Below are positions 55,691 through 64,000 of a stretch of DNA of 64,000 nt, in pieces. Within the stretch, counting starts at the first letter, position 1; each line of letters begins with the position of its first letter. Location: the NCBI GenBank assembly GCA_017160915.1, contig JACAWG010000076.1, positions 37,323-101,322 on the forward strand, given 5' to 3'. The translations under genes and the position numbers were made by a program. Source of the stretch: Aggregatibacter actinomycetemcomitans (GTDB lineage: Bacteria > Pseudomonadota > Gammaproteobacteria > Enterobacterales > Pasteurellaceae). The notes beneath the pieces are model-generated. The model saw nothing but the letters and a program-made list of their open reading frames with translations, ran no database searches and had not been told where the DNA came from.

Positions 55691-56629
55691 ATGAAATACA
55701 CCATCAAAGACATCGCCGATTTATGCCAAGTGGGGAAATCCACGGTTTCGCGCGTATTAAATAAGGATCCGAAAGTCAGCGCGGAAACCCGCCAAAAAGT
55801 GCAAAGCGTGATCGATTCGCTGGGCTTCCAGCCTAATCGTTCCGCCCGTGCCATGCGCGGCGCTTCCGAACCGGTGGTGGGAGTGATTGTGTCGCGTTTA
55901 AACTCCAGCAGCGAAACCCAAACCCTGCGCGCCATTTTGTCCGAACTCTATCAGCATCACATTACGCCGTTAATCGTAGAAAGCCTGTTTCAGCCTGAGC
56001 TGGTGGAACATCATTTACAACTGTTTAAACAGCGCCGGGTGAATGGCGTGATTGTTTTCGCTTTTTCGCCGCTCCCCTCGGAAATCCTGCAACAATGGCA
56101 TGGCAATATGGTTGTGGTGGCGCGCCATTATCCGCAAATTTCTTCCGTTTATTACGACGACACCAACGCCATCACCGCATTGATGGAAAAATTGTATCGC
56201 CAGGGGCACCGCAACATCGGCTATTTGGGTATTAATGACGACGATGAAACCACCGGCAAATTGCGTACGCAAAGTTATCTGCATTTCTGCCAAACCCATG
56301 GGCTGACACCGAATTTTTCCCTGAGCCCCCTGGGTATCGAGCAAGGTTATCTGCACTGCGCCGATCTTCTAAAACAACCGCTTTCCGCCGTCCTGTGCGC
56401 CACCACCAGTTTAGCCGTCGGCGCCGTGAAATATCTGCAAGAACATCATCATATCCTACCGTTGGCGTATATCGGGCGGAATAGCCTGTTACAACATTTC
56501 GTGCCGGAACTGATTAGCCTGAATTTCGGTTATGAACAGGCGGGAAAATGGGCGGTGGACTTGTTACTGCGCCAAATCCACGGCGACAACAGCATTCAGC
56601 AACAGCAAGTGTCCTTTCAGCTCAGCTAA
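55691..56629 (+). CDS. treR: trehalose operon repressor TreR (LacI family)
   Basis: The 312-residue repressor has a LacI-type HTH (YTIKDIADLCQVGKSTVSRVLNKDPKVSAETRQKVQSVI, about 2-45) and hinge (GFQPNRSARAMRG), followed by a periplasmic-binding-protein-like ligand domain (VVGVIVSRLNSSSETQTLRAI; YRQGHRNIGYLGI). E. coli TreR, 315 residues, binds trehalose-6-phosphate. ATG 55691 is preferred to the upstream codon 55676 because it puts the HTH at the very N-terminus. treB follows 135 bases downstream. Confidence 0.92.
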   Translation: MKYTIKDIADLCQVGKSTVSRVLNKDPKVSAETRQKVQSVIDSLGFQPNRSARAMRGASEPVVGVIVSRLNSSSETQTLRAILSELYQHHITPLIVESLFQPELVEHHLQLFKQRRVNGVIVFAFSPLPSEILQQWHGNMVVVARHYPQISSVYYDDTNAITALMEKLYRQGHRNIGYLGINDDDETTGKLRTQSYLHFCQTHGLTPNFSLSPLGIEQGYLHCADLLKQPLSAVLCATTSLAVGAVKYLQEHHHILPLAYIGRNSLLQHFVPELISLNFGYEQAGKWAVDLLLRQIHGDNSIQQQQVSFQLS

Positions 56630-56650
56630 TCTTCTTTTCAGCGTCTATTT

Positions 56651-56666
56651 TGTGATCCGAATCACA
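56651..56666 (+). promoter_or_regulatory. CRP site upstream of treB
   Basis: TGTGA-TCCGAA-TCACA matches the CRP consensus at all 10 conserved positions. It is centred about 57 bases upstream of the TATAAT at 56716, an activation distance, with the TreR operator between. Confidence 0.75.
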
Positions 56667-56676
56667 GTTTAAACAT

Positions 56677-56696
56677 AAATGGGAACGTTCCCATTT
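56677..56696. promoter_or_regulatory. TreR operator (palindrome) at treB promoter
   Basis: AAATGGGAACGTTCCCATTT is a perfect 20-bp palindrome with the GGGAACGTTCCC core of TreR sites. It overlaps the presumed -35 region of a promoter with TATAAT at 56716-56721. Confidence 0.8.
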
Positions 56697-56764
56697 ACAC
56701 CCAATTAGAAGCCCCTATAATGACGGGATAGTTTATTTTTTAATCCAAACATAGGACTTCCATT

Positions 56765-58183
56765 ATGGCTAAACAAAAAATTGATCCGCAAAATGTGGAT
56801 AAGCTGATTGTGGCAATCGGCGGTCGTGACAATATTGCAACGGTAACGCACTGCATTACGCGTTTACGTTTTGTGCTTAATGATGAAAGCAAAGTGGATA
56901 CCCAAGCCCTTGAAGCGTTGCCGATGGTGAAAGCCAATTTCTCCACGGGCGGGCAATATCAAGTGGTGATCGGGCAGGAAGTGGGCGATTACTACAAAAT
57001 CCTGCTGGAAAAAACCGGCTTGGCAAGTGTGGATAAAGAGCAAGTGAAAGCGGCGGCGCGCCAGAATCAAAAATGGTACGAAAGCCTGATTTCCCATCTG
57101 GCGGATATTTTTATTCCGTTGCTGCCGGCGTTGATCAGCGGAGGTTTGATTCTCGGCTTCCGTAACGTGATCGGCGACATCGCCATGTTCGACGGCAAAA
57201 CCCTCACCCAAGTCAGTCCGTTCTGGGCAAGCATGCACTCCTTCTTATGGCTTATCGGCGAAGCGATTTTCTTCTTCCTGCCAGTGGGTATTTGTTGGTC
57301 TATTGCACGCAAAATGGGCACCTCGCCGATTCTCGGTATCGTGCTCGGCGTAACCTTGGTTTCACCGCAATTAATGAACTCTTACGCCCTCGGCACGCAG
57401 ATCCCGGAAACCTGGGATTTCGGTTTATTCGTGATTGAAAAAGTAGGCTATCAGGCGCAAGTTATTCCGGCGATTATGGCTGGTTTGGCGCTGTCTTATA
57501 TTGAGCGTTTCCTCAACAAAATCGTGCCGGATTTCCTCAATTTAATTATTGTGCCCGTCACATCCATTATTCTCGCGGTGATTTTAGCCCATTCCATTAT
57601 CGGTCCGATCGGACGGGAAATCGGTAACGGCGTGGCATTCGTGGTGAAACACGCCATGACCGGCAGTTTCGCCCCAATCGGCGCGGCATTATTCGGCTTC
57701 CTGTATGCCCCGTTAGTGGTCACTGGGGTGCACCAAACTTCCCTTGCCATCGATATGCAAATGATTCAAAGCATCGGCGGCACACCGGTATGGCCGCTGA
57801 TCGCCTTGTCCAACATCGCGCAAGCCTCTGCGGTACTCGCCATCATTTATGTAAATAAAACCGCGCAATCCCGCGAAGTGGCGATTCCTGCCGCGTTGTC
57901 CGCCTATTTGGGCGTCACCGAACCGGCAATGTACGGGATCAACCTGAAATACCGCTTCCCGATGTTATGTGCCATGACAGGTTCCGCCTGTGCGGCATTG
58001 GTATGCGGTTTCGCCGGCGTGTTGGCGAACAGTATCGGCGTGGGCGGCTTGCCGGGCATTTTGTCTATCCAACAACAATTCTGGGGCACCTTCGTCATCG
58101 CCATGGCAATTGCCATCGCCGTGCCGTTTGTTCTCACAACTATCGTTTACAAACGCAAAGAAAAAGCGGGGACTCTGGCGTAA
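56765..58183 (+). CDS. treB: PTS trehalose transporter subunit IIBC
   Basis: Imports trehalose with phosphorylation to trehalose-6-phosphate. The 472-residue protein has an EIIB domain (phosphocysteine Cys30 in NIATVTHCITRLRF) and an EIIC membrane domain with about 10 TM segments (LADIFIPLLPALISGGLILGFRNVI; VTGVHQTSLAIDMQ; GVTEPAMYGINLKYRFP). No EIIA domain, so a glucose-type Crr must serve it, as in E. coli (473 residues). Confidence 0.95.
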   Translation: MAKQKIDPQNVDKLIVAIGGRDNIATVTHCITRLRFVLNDESKVDTQALEALPMVKANFSTGGQYQVVIGQEVGDYYKILLEKTGLASVDKEQVKAAARQNQKWYESLISHLADIFIPLLPALISGGLILGFRNVIGDIAMFDGKTLTQVSPFWASMHSFLWLIGEAIFFFLPVGICWSIARKMGTSPILGIVLGVTLVSPQLMNSYALGTQIPETWDFGLFVIEKVGYQAQVIPAIMAGLALSYIERFLNKIVPDFLNLIIVPVTSIILAVILAHSIIGPIGREIGNGVAFVVKHAMTGSFAPIGAALFGFLYAPLVVTGVHQTSLAIDMQMIQSIGGTPVWPLIALSNIAQASAVLAIIYVNKTAQSREVAIPAALSAYLGVTEPAMYGINLKYRFPMLCAMTGSACAALVCGFAGVLANSIGVGGLPGILSIQQQFWGTFVIAMAIAIAVPFVLTTIVYKRKEKAGTLA

Positions 58184-58195
58184 TCCATTACCCGG

Positions 58196-58356
58196 CAGCC
58201 CAAAAGTGCGGTTATTTTTTACGATAAATTTTGACCGCACTTTTAGCTGTCTCCTAAATAGCTTTTGTCGGCACGCGTCGGGAGACGCGCGCCATCAGGA
58301 CAGCCCAAAAGTGCGGTTATTTTTCACGGTAAATTTTGACCGCACTTTTAACTGTC
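58196..58356. repeat. tandem 56-bp repeat of uptake-sequence hairpins, 105-bp period
   Basis: 58196-58251 and 58301-58356 differ at only a few bases. Each begins CAGCCCAAAAGTGCGG and ends CCGCACTTTTA-CTGTC, enclosing an uptake-sequence inverted repeat; a REP-like element lies between. The first hairpin is the probable treB terminator. A third uptake sequence follows at 58390. Confidence 0.75.
58270..58296 (+). repeat. REP-like palindromic element, copy 2
   Basis: GGCACGCGTC-GGGA-GACGCGCGCC followed by ATC; 10-bp stem with one mismatch. Identical (reverse complement) to the copy at 33661-33687. Confidence 0.7.
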
Positions 58357-58476
58357 ATTTTGATAGCTTTGCCAACGCGTGTCTCCCTAAAAGTGCGGTT
58401 AAAATTTTAAGTGTTTTTTTATTTAGCGACGAGGCAACCTTTTCATATAAGCCCCATTAAAAGTTGAGGAAAAGAA

Positions 58477-58860
58477 ATGAAACTCGAACACATTGCCCTT
58501 TACGTTCAGGATTTAGAGCGTGCGAAAAATTTTTATATGAAATATTTCAATGCGGTACCGAACGAAAAATACCACAACCCGCGCACCAATTTAATGACAT
58601 ATTTTTTGACCTTTGACGGGGGCGCGCGTTTGGAAATCATGACGCGTCCGGAAATCGTCGAAATCGAAAAACGGCTATTTAATAGCGGATTAATTCATTT
58701 TTCCATGCAACTGGGTTCACGCGAGAACGTCAATCAACTTACCGAACGACTGCGCGCGGACGGTTATCAGGTGATTAGTGAGCCACGCGTTACGGGTGAC
58801 GGTTACTATGAAAGCTGCATACTTGATTCCGAAAACAATCAAATCGAATTAGTCGCCTGA
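58477..58860 (+). CDS. VOC family (glyoxalase/bleomycin-resistance fold) protein
   Basis: A 127-residue vicinal-oxygen-chelate protein: LEHIALYVQDLERAKNFYMKYF (metal-ligand His near the start), GARLEIMTRP (Glu), LIHFSMQLGSRENV (His) and DSENNQIELVA (Glu). The four candidate metal ligands are therefore present. Substrate is unknown; glyoxalase-like, dioxygenase or resistance proteins share this fold. It lies between treB and treC in the same sense, though flanked by repeats. Confidence 0.85.
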   Translation: MKLEHIALYVQDLERAKNFYMKYFNAVPNEKYHNPRTNLMTYFLTFDGGARLEIMTRPEIVEIEKRLFNSGLIHFSMQLGSRENVNQLTERLRADGYQVISEPRVTGDGYYESCILDSENNQIELVA

Positions 58861-58885
58861 TAGCCGGTGCCGATCTGTTAATCAC

Positions 58886-58912
58886 GGCACGCGTCGGGAG
58901 ACGTGCGCCATC
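58886..58912 (+). repeat. REP-like palindromic element, copy 3
   Basis: GGCACGCGTC-GGGA-GACGTGCGCC followed by ATC, one base different from copy 2. It lies between the VOC gene and treC, 20 bases before the treC start. Confidence 0.7.
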
Positions 58913-58931
58913 TTCTTTATGAGGTAATAAA

Positions 58932-60557
58932 ATGAACAACTCCCAATGGTGGAAAAACGGCGTTATCTACCAAATCTATCCAAAATCCTTCCAAGACACC
59001 ACGGGCAGCGGCACGGGCGATATTCAAGGCATTATCAAGCGGCTGGATTACCTGCACACCCTCGGCGTGGACGCCCTTTGGATCACGCCCATGTACGTTT
59101 CACCGCAAATTGACAACGGCTACGACATCGCCAATTATCGCGAAATCGACCCGAGCTACGGCACCATGGCGGATTTTGAGCAACTGATTGCCGAAGCCCA
59201 TAAACGCGACATTCGTATCGTGATGGACATGGTGTTCAACCACAGTTCCACGTTCCATGAATGGTTCCAACAGGGCGAAGATCCGCGCAGCGAATACCAC
59301 GATTATTACATTTGGCGCGAACAGCCCACCAACTGGAAATCCAAATTTGGTGGCTCGGCGTGGAAATGGTCGGATAAAGCGCAGAAATATTATTTGCATT
59401 TATTCGCCGTGGAACAGGCGGATTTGAACTGGGAAAACCCAAAAGTGCGGTCGGAATTATTTGCGATTTGTAAGTTCTGGGCGGAAAAAGGCATCGACGG
59501 CTTACGCTTGGATGTGGTGAATCTGATTTCCAAACCCGATCATTTTGAAGACGATTTTGAAGGCGACGGTCGCCGTTTTTACACGGACGGGCCCAAAATT
59601 CATCAATATCTGCAAATGTTGAATGAACATGCGCTGACACCGTACGGATTGATGTCCGTGGGCGAAATGTCCTCCACCAGTTTGGAACATTGCCAACGCT
59701 ACGCCAATCTGGACGGCAGCGAGCTTTCCATGACTTTCAACTTCCACCACCTGAAAGTGGATTACCCGAACGGCGAAAAATGGACTTATGCCCAACCCGA
59801 TTATGTGGCGCTGAAATCCATCTTTAATTATTGGCAAACCGGTATGCACGGGCGCGCGTGGAACGCTTTGTTCTGGTGTAACCACGACCAGCCGCGTATC
59901 GTTTCCCGCTTCGGGGGCGAACGCGAACTGCGCACTACGTCCGCCAAAATGCTTGCCATGTTGCTACACGGTATGCAAGGTACGCCGTATATTTATCAGG
60001 GGGAAGAAATCGGCATGACCAACCCGAATTTTACGTCCATTGAAGAATATCGCGATGTGGAAAGCCTGAATGCCTACCAAGAATTGAAAGCAAAACAGCT
60101 TCCCGAAGCGGATATTTTGCGAATTTTGGCGCAGAAATCCCGCGACAATTCCCGCACGCCGGTACAATGGGACGGCACGGCAAACGCCGGTTTTTCCAAC
60201 GGTAAACCCTGGATTGATGTGGCGAAAAATTATCATGAAATCAATGCAGAACAGGCGCTGCAGGATAAAAATTCGGTGTTTTATACCTATCAGCGCTTAA
60301 TTAAACTGCGTAAAACGTTGCCGGTGCTGACTGACGGCGATTATCACGATTTGCTGCTGGCACATCCTTCCGTGTGGGCATATCAACGCCATGCCGACGG
60401 CAAAACCCTCACGGTGTTCGCCAATTTAAGCGCGCAGGAACAAACCGTTTCGTTAGCGTTCACGGGCAATGTGTTAATGAACAATTACGCGGATTTTTTC
60501 CATGACGGACAACAGGTTACCTTATTGCCTTATCAGGCGGTTTATGTGTTGAATTAA
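58932..60557 (+). CDS. treC: alpha,alpha-phosphotrehalase (trehalose-6-phosphate hydrolase)
   Basis: GH13 enzyme that splits trehalose-6-phosphate into glucose and glucose-6-phosphate. The 541-residue protein opens QWWKNGVIYQIYPKSFQDTTGSGTGDIQGIIKRLDYL, with GH13 motifs DMVFNHSS, GLRLDVVN (nucleophile Asp), VGEMSS (acid/base Glu) and WCNHDQPRIVSRFGG, and GEEIGM toward the end. E. coli TreC has 551 residues. Functional partner of treB. Confidence 0.95.
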   Translation: MNNSQWWKNGVIYQIYPKSFQDTTGSGTGDIQGIIKRLDYLHTLGVDALWITPMYVSPQIDNGYDIANYREIDPSYGTMADFEQLIAEAHKRDIRIVMDMVFNHSSTFHEWFQQGEDPRSEYHDYYIWREQPTNWKSKFGGSAWKWSDKAQKYYLHLFAVEQADLNWENPKVRSELFAICKFWAEKGIDGLRLDVVNLISKPDHFEDDFEGDGRRFYTDGPKIHQYLQMLNEHALTPYGLMSVGEMSSTSLEHCQRYANLDGSELSMTFNFHHLKVDYPNGEKWTYAQPDYVALKSIFNYWQTGMHGRAWNALFWCNHDQPRIVSRFGGERELRTTSAKMLAMLLHGMQGTPYIYQGEEIGMTNPNFTSIEEYRDVESLNAYQELKAKQLPEADILRILAQKSRDNSRTPVQWDGTANAGFSNGKPWIDVAKNYHEINAEQALQDKNSVFYTYQRLIKLRKTLPVLTDGDYHDLLLAHPSVWAYQRHADGKTLTVFANLSAQEQTVSLAFTGNVLMNNYADFFHDGQQVTLLPYQAVYVLN

Positions 60558-60643
60558 CCCTTTAGCGGAGATTTGTTTAGACAGAACCGATAAAGATTGG
60601 GATAATGCGCCCATCTTATTAACAAATCACGGATTAGGTATTA

Positions 60644-61309
60644 ATGAAAAAACCACAGGTTCTGCCGCATACGAATTGGGCTGCCAAATCCCTTTGGTCG
60701 TTTGAACCCGTCTCGTTCGGCGTGTTGGTGCTTTCTTTAATCGTTATCGGCTTCGGCGAAGGGTTGCTGTTGCTTTCTGATTTGGGTTCCGCGCCTTGGA
60801 CGGTATTATCCCAAGGCGTTGCCTTACAAGGGCAATTCAGCGTCGGCTGGGCATCGTGCATTATCAGCCTGATCGTAATGCTGGCGTGGTTTCCACTCAA
60901 ACTCAAGCCGGGGCTCGCCACGGTAATGAACATTTTCGTTATCGCTCTTGTCCTCGGCTTAACCACTTATTTACTGGAAAAACCCACCGCACTTTATGTG
61001 CGCTTTGCCTACGCCGTCATCGGCATTTTGCTGTTCGGCATCGGCACCGCCTTTTATCTCACCTGCCACCAAGGTCCCGGCCCCCGCGACGGCTTAATGG
61101 TGGGCTTATGTCATCATTTCCACTGGAAAATCGGCATGGTGCGCACCGCGATTGAAGTGTTGGTGTGTATTTTCGGCTATTTTCTCGGCGGCGTGTTGGG
61201 CATCGGCACGCTGATGTTCGCTTTCGGTATCGGCTGGGTGGTGCAATACACGCTGTTATTTATCAGCCGCGTGCCATACTTTAGTGATAAACCGAATCAT
61301 CTCCGCTAG
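60644..61309 (+). CDS. YczE/YitT-like membrane protein
   Basis: A 221-residue membrane protein with about five TM helices, starting after a short polar N-terminus: FGVLVLSLIVIGFGEGLLLLSDLGSAPWTVLSQGVA, MLAWFPLKLKPGLATVMNIFVIALVLG, FGIGTAFYLTCHQGPGPRDGLMVG, MFAFGIGWVVQYTLLF. LGSAPWTVL and GPGPRDGLM are typical of YczE-like proteins of unknown function. Its 3' end overlaps the convergent glycosyltransferase gene by 54 bases. Confidence 0.8.
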   Translation: MKKPQVLPHTNWAAKSLWSFEPVSFGVLVLSLIVIGFGEGLLLLSDLGSAPWTVLSQGVALQGQFSVGWASCIISLIVMLAWFPLKLKPGLATVMNIFVIALVLGLTTYLLEKPTALYVRFAYAVIGILLFGIGTAFYLTCHQGPGPRDGLMVGLCHHFHWKIGMVRTAIEVLVCIFGYFLGGVLGIGTLMFAFGIGWVVQYTLLFISRVPYFSDKPNHLR

Positions 61310-62305
61310 CTTTTCCTCAATTGAGATTTTGCTTAAATCCGTCTGACTGGCTTTGTCATTAGGTGGGCAAAATGCCAAATGTTTTGCCTCATCATTAATC
61401 GGTTGCCAACGTAACGGTGTGGCGGAACGGCGGCTCGGGTAAAAGCCGATGGTCGGCACGTTTAACGCCCCGCTCAGATGAAGCGGCCCGGTAGAACCGG
61501 CGATGAATAAATCGGCGCACGCCAAGGATTGCGCGAAATCCACCAGCCCGTTATTTTTATCGTAAACTACCACGCCGGCACCTTGGCGGGCATCTTGCAC
61601 CAGCCCCGCCAATTCATGGGCTTTTTCGCTTTCATTGGGTCCGGCGGTGAGAATCACATACGCATCAAACTGCGCCAACAGCCCCCGAATCAACGCTGCA
61701 TATTGCGCCAAAGATAAATTATTGGCGGAGCCGCCCGAACCGCTGTGCACGAAAATCCATTTCTTCGACGAATCAATCTTTAACCGATGACACAAAGATT
61801 CACGCTGAAAATCCACCGCACTTTTCGGGAAACTGAGATACGGCGGACGCGGTTCGACAACGCTAATGTTGTGATCCTGTAAAAACCGACGAGCTAAATC
61901 CAGATTATAGGCAAACTCCGGCTTGGCAGATTGAGAACGGCGCTGCACCAGGCGATGATTATAAAAAAACTGCACCCATTTGGTTGCCGGCGCCAAGCGG
62001 TAAGGAATACGGCATTTCCACGCCAGTTTGGCATTGTGCGTATTGGAAAAGAAACTGATCATGGCATCAAACCGCTGTGCCTTGATGTCATTCGCGAGAC
62101 GTTGAAACGCCGCTTTATCGCCTTTAGGCGCGTCAATGATGACCTCATCCAAATAAGGGCAGGCACGGGCGATTTCCGCCGTATAAGGCGGCACAAGTGC
62201 GGTCAATTTTAGCGACGGATCCGATGCTTTCAACATGGCAAACGCCGGCCACGCCAACATAAAATCCCCCAGTTTATCGTTACGAATAACCAATACTTTT
62301 TTCAT
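61256..62305 (-). CDS. glycosyltransferase family 9 (heptosyltransferase-like)
   Basis: A 349-residue GT9 protein related to ADP-heptose:LPS heptosyltransferases. It has KKVLVIRNDKLGDFMLAWPAF at the N-terminus, KKWIFVHSGSGGSANNLSLAQYAALI at the start of the donor-binding half and LFIAGSTGPLHLSGALNVPTIGFYP, the GT9 glycine/threonine loop. Acceptor specificity is unknown; a role in LOS core or another surface glycan is inferred. Convergent and overlapping with the YczE-like gene. Confidence 0.85.
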   Translation of the reverse strand: MKKVLVIRNDKLGDFMLAWPAFAMLKASDPSLKLTALVPPYTAEIARACPYLDEVIIDAPKGDKAAFQRLANDIKAQRFDAMISFFSNTHNAKLAWKCRIPYRLAPATKWVQFFYNHRLVQRRSQSAKPEFAYNLDLARRFLQDHNISVVEPRPPYLSFPKSAVDFQRESLCHRLKIDSSKKWIFVHSGSGGSANNLSLAQYAALIRGLLAQFDAYVILTAGPNESEKAHELAGLVQDARQGAGVVVYDKNNGLVDFAQSLACADLFIAGSTGPLHLSGALNVPTIGFYPSRRSATPLRWQPINDEAKHLAFCPPNDKASQTDLSKISIEEKLAEMIRFITKVWHAADK

Positions 62306-62395
62306 CGTTTATTGTTCCTATCCAGATTCCGGCTTAAAGCACCCGGAAAAATTTTGCTTATTCTAGCCCGACTGCCGTCCATTAAAAAGCGACAA

Positions 62396-62435
62396 ATAAA
62401 AAATCAGCGCCCCAATCCGTTAGGACGCTGATTTT
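62396..62435 (-). terminator. terminator downstream of aspA
   Basis: AAATCAGCG (62401-62409) and CGCTGATTT (62426-62434); on the minus strand the stem is followed by TTTTTTATTTG. It lies about 50 bases after the aspA stop. Confidence 0.75.
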
Positions 62436-62486
62436 GCCTAAATAAACAAGTTAATTTTTCGACGCTTTATCGGTCGCTTTGTTCAC

Positions 62487-63905
62487 TTATTTATTTAATT
62501 TCGCTTTGTAAGTCGGGTTCATCAAGTTTTCCACAGACAGAATGTCATCCAATTCTTCTTTGGTTAACAAGCCTTTTTCCAATACCACTTCGCGTACGCC
62601 TTTGCCGGTTTGGGCGCAGATTTTACCTACCAAGTCGCCGTTGTGGTGCCCGATGAACGGGTTCAAATAGGTAACGATACCGATGGAATTGAACACATAA
62701 TTTTCGCAAATTTCTTTGTTCACGGTTATACCGTCGATACATTTATCGCGCAAGTTCACGCACGCGTTGGTTAAGATGTCGATAGATTCGAACATGGCTT
62801 GACCGATTACCGGTTCCATTACGTTTAATTGCAATTGACCGGCTTCGGCGGCGAAGGTCACGGTGGTGTCGTTACCAATCACTTTGAAGCACACTTGGTT
62901 CACCACTTCCGGTACAACCGGGTTGACTTTCGCCGGCATGATGGAAGAACCCGCTTGCAATTCAGGCAGGTTGATTTCTTTCAAGCCCGCACGCGGACCG
63001 GAAGACAATAAACGTAAGTCGTTACATACTTTGGAGAGTTTCACCGCGGTACGTTTTAACGCGCCGTGTACCATCACGTAAGCGCCGCAGTCGGAGGTGG
63101 CTTCAATCAGGTTTTCGGCAGCTACGCAAGGCAAACCGCTGACTTCCGACAAATGTTTCACCACCAGCGGCACATAGCCTTTCGGCGTGTTCAAACCGGT
63201 ACCGATGGCGGTCGCGCCTAAGTTCACTTCAAGCAATAATTCCGCCGTACGTTTTAAGTTACGCACTTCTTCATCCAGCAACACGGAGAAGGCTTTGAAT
63301 TCTTGTCCCACGGTCATCGGCACCGCATCTTGCAATTGGGTGCGTCCCATTTTTAACACTTTAGCGAATTCTTTTGCTTTATTCTCAAAGCCTTGTTGCA
63401 AATACAACACTTTGCTGACCAATTTCATAATGCTGTTATACACCGCAATACGGAAACCGGTCGGGTAAGCATCGTTGGTGGATTGGCTGGCATTCACATG
63501 ATCCATCGGATCCAAATAATTATATTCGCCTTTTTTGTGTCCTAAAATTTCCAATGCCAGATTCGCAATCACTTCGTTGGTATTCATGTTGACGGAGGTG
63601 CCCGCACCGCCTTGATAAACGTCGGACGGGAATTGATCCAAACATTTGCCGTTGACCAACACTTCATCACAGGCTTTCACAATAGCGTCGGCAATTTTTT
63701 TCGGAATCGTGCCTAATTCGCCGTTAGTGAGCGCGGTGGCCTTTTTCACCATCACCATGCCGCGTACGAATTCCGGCACGTCAGAAATGGTAGTGTTGGA
63801 AATGTTGAAATTTTCTATCGCTCTTAATGTATGAATCCCCCAATACGCGTCCGCAGGAACATCGCGTTCGCCTAATAAATCCACTTCTTTTCTGAATTGT
63901 GTCAT
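62487..63905 (-). CDS. aspA: aspartate ammonia-lyase
   Basis: Interconverts aspartate with fumarate and ammonia, feeding anaerobic fumarate respiration. ATG 63905 ([32 protein letters not shown]) is chosen; the frame extends to 63953 without similarity. The 472-residue product has [32 protein letters not shown], and the fumarase-superfamily signature [12 protein letters not shown] with the catalytic loop serine. FNR/CRP-like sequence lies upstream. Confidence 0.97.
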   Translation of the reverse strand: MTQFRKEVDLLGERDVPADAYWGIHTLRAIENFNISNTTISDVPEFVRGMVMVKKATALTNGELGTIPKKIADAIVKACDEVLVNGKCLDQFPSDVYQGGAGTSVNMNTNEVIANLALEILGHKKGEYNYLDPMDHVNASQSTNDAYPTGFRIAVYNSIMKLVSKVLYLQQGFENKAKEFAKVLKMGRTQLQDAVPMTVGQEFKAFSVLLDEEVRNLKRTAELLLEVNLGATAIGTGLNTPKGYVPLVVKHLSEVSGLPCVAAENLIEATSDCGAYVMVHGALKRTAVKLSKVCNDLRLLSSGPRAGLKEINLPELQAGSSIMPAKVNPVVPEVVNQVCFKVIGNDTTVTFAAEAGQLQLNVMEPVIGQAMFESIDILTNACVNLRDKCIDGITVNKEICENYVFNSIGIVTYLNPFIGHHNGDLVGKICAQTGKGVREVVLEKGLLTKEELDDILSVENLMNPTYKAKLNK

Positions 63906-63978
63906 TTTAGCTCTCCTCATTTGCCTTAACACGAGTTGTTTTATTGGGGGCATTATAGAAACTTCAAAGAAAATTAAA

Positions 63979-63992
63979 TTGATCTAAGTCAC
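63979..63992. promoter_or_regulatory. FNR/CRP-like site upstream of aspA
   Basis: TTGAT-CTAA-GTCAC differs from the FNR consensus TTGAT-N4-ATCAA at two positions, and TTGATCTAAGTCACA also holds a TGA-N6-TCA CRP core. It lies 74 bases upstream of the aspA start. Anaerobic or CRP activation is inferred. Confidence 0.5.
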
Positions 63993-64000
63993 AGATTTTT

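Overview
The window is chromosomal DNA of a Pasteurellaceae bacterium, most likely Aggregatibacter. Three things point there: dozens of copies of the Haemophilus-type DNA uptake sequence (AAAGTGCGGT or its complement), many placed head-to-head as terminators; protein sequences close to Haemophilus and E. coli housekeeping genes; and a pgaABCD exopolysaccharide operon next to Pasteurellaceae-style metabolic genes. The species cannot be fixed from this sequence alone. No prophage, insertion sequence with a transposase, CRISPR array, rRNA operon or replication origin was seen.

Layout. 1-121: tRNA-Asn (cut by the window edge) and tRNA-Phe. 0.3-2.8 kb (minus): mutY-yggX-mltC. 3.0-4.2 kb: trmB-yggL. 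4.2-7.9 kb: hitABC (fbpABC/afuABC) ferric-iron importer whose hitA signal-peptide region is out of frame. 7.9-11.2 kb (minus): dusC, djlA, pyrE, rph. 11.3-14 kb: yicC, ygfZ, yjjU. 14-15 kb: a flavodoxin-fold quinone/NAD(P)H reductase divergent from an HxlR regulator. 15.3-16.8 kb: yedE (interrupted by an amber codon) and yedF. 17-18.8 kb: KefB/KefC-type K+/H+ antiporter. 19-20.8 kb: rpsB-tsf. 21-25.7 kb: recO-rlmD-relA-dgkA, where recO appears to lack a normal start codon. 25.8-26.4 kb: a HAD phosphatase. 26.6-30 kb (minus): ftsY-ftsE-ftsX split by an inverted-repeat-bounded DUF559 nuclease-like gene; rsmD is divergent.

31-35 kb: manXYZ mannose PTS followed by a HAD phosphatase fused to an unrecognised membrane-anchored N-terminal domain. 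35-39.4 kb: a cluster that looks like a 2,7-anhydro-sialic acid utilisation unit: NanX(YjhB)-like transporter, divergent GntR regulator, NanOx(YjhC)-like oxidoreductase and a second, divergent oxidoreductase that lacks the EKP-motif lysine. 39.7-41.1 kb: catalase. 41.2-42.4 kb: AT-rich island with one trypsin-like protease. 42.5-44.6 kb: pdxH (minus) and a UhpC-like sugar-phosphate carrier. 44.7-50.7 kb (minus): pgaABCD for poly-N-acetylglucosamine biofilm matrix. 50.9-55.5 kb (minus): yjjI-yjjW glycyl radical enzyme and activase, then nupC and deoD for nucleoside uptake and cleavage. 55.7-60.6 kb: treR, treB, a VOC-family gene and treC for trehalose. 60.6-62.3 kb: a YczE-type membrane protein converging on a family 9 glycosyltransferase. 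62.5-63.9 kb (minus): aspA.

Carbon uptake dominates the accessory content (mannose PTS, trehalose PTS, sugar phosphates, anhydro-sialic acid, nucleosides). CRP-like boxes precede several of these units, which suggests shared catabolite control in a host-associated, facultatively anaerobic bacterium. Three genes carry lesions or odd starts (hitA, yedE, recO). Each could be real decay or a sequence error, and raw reads would decide. Small interspersed palindromic repeats lie between several operons.
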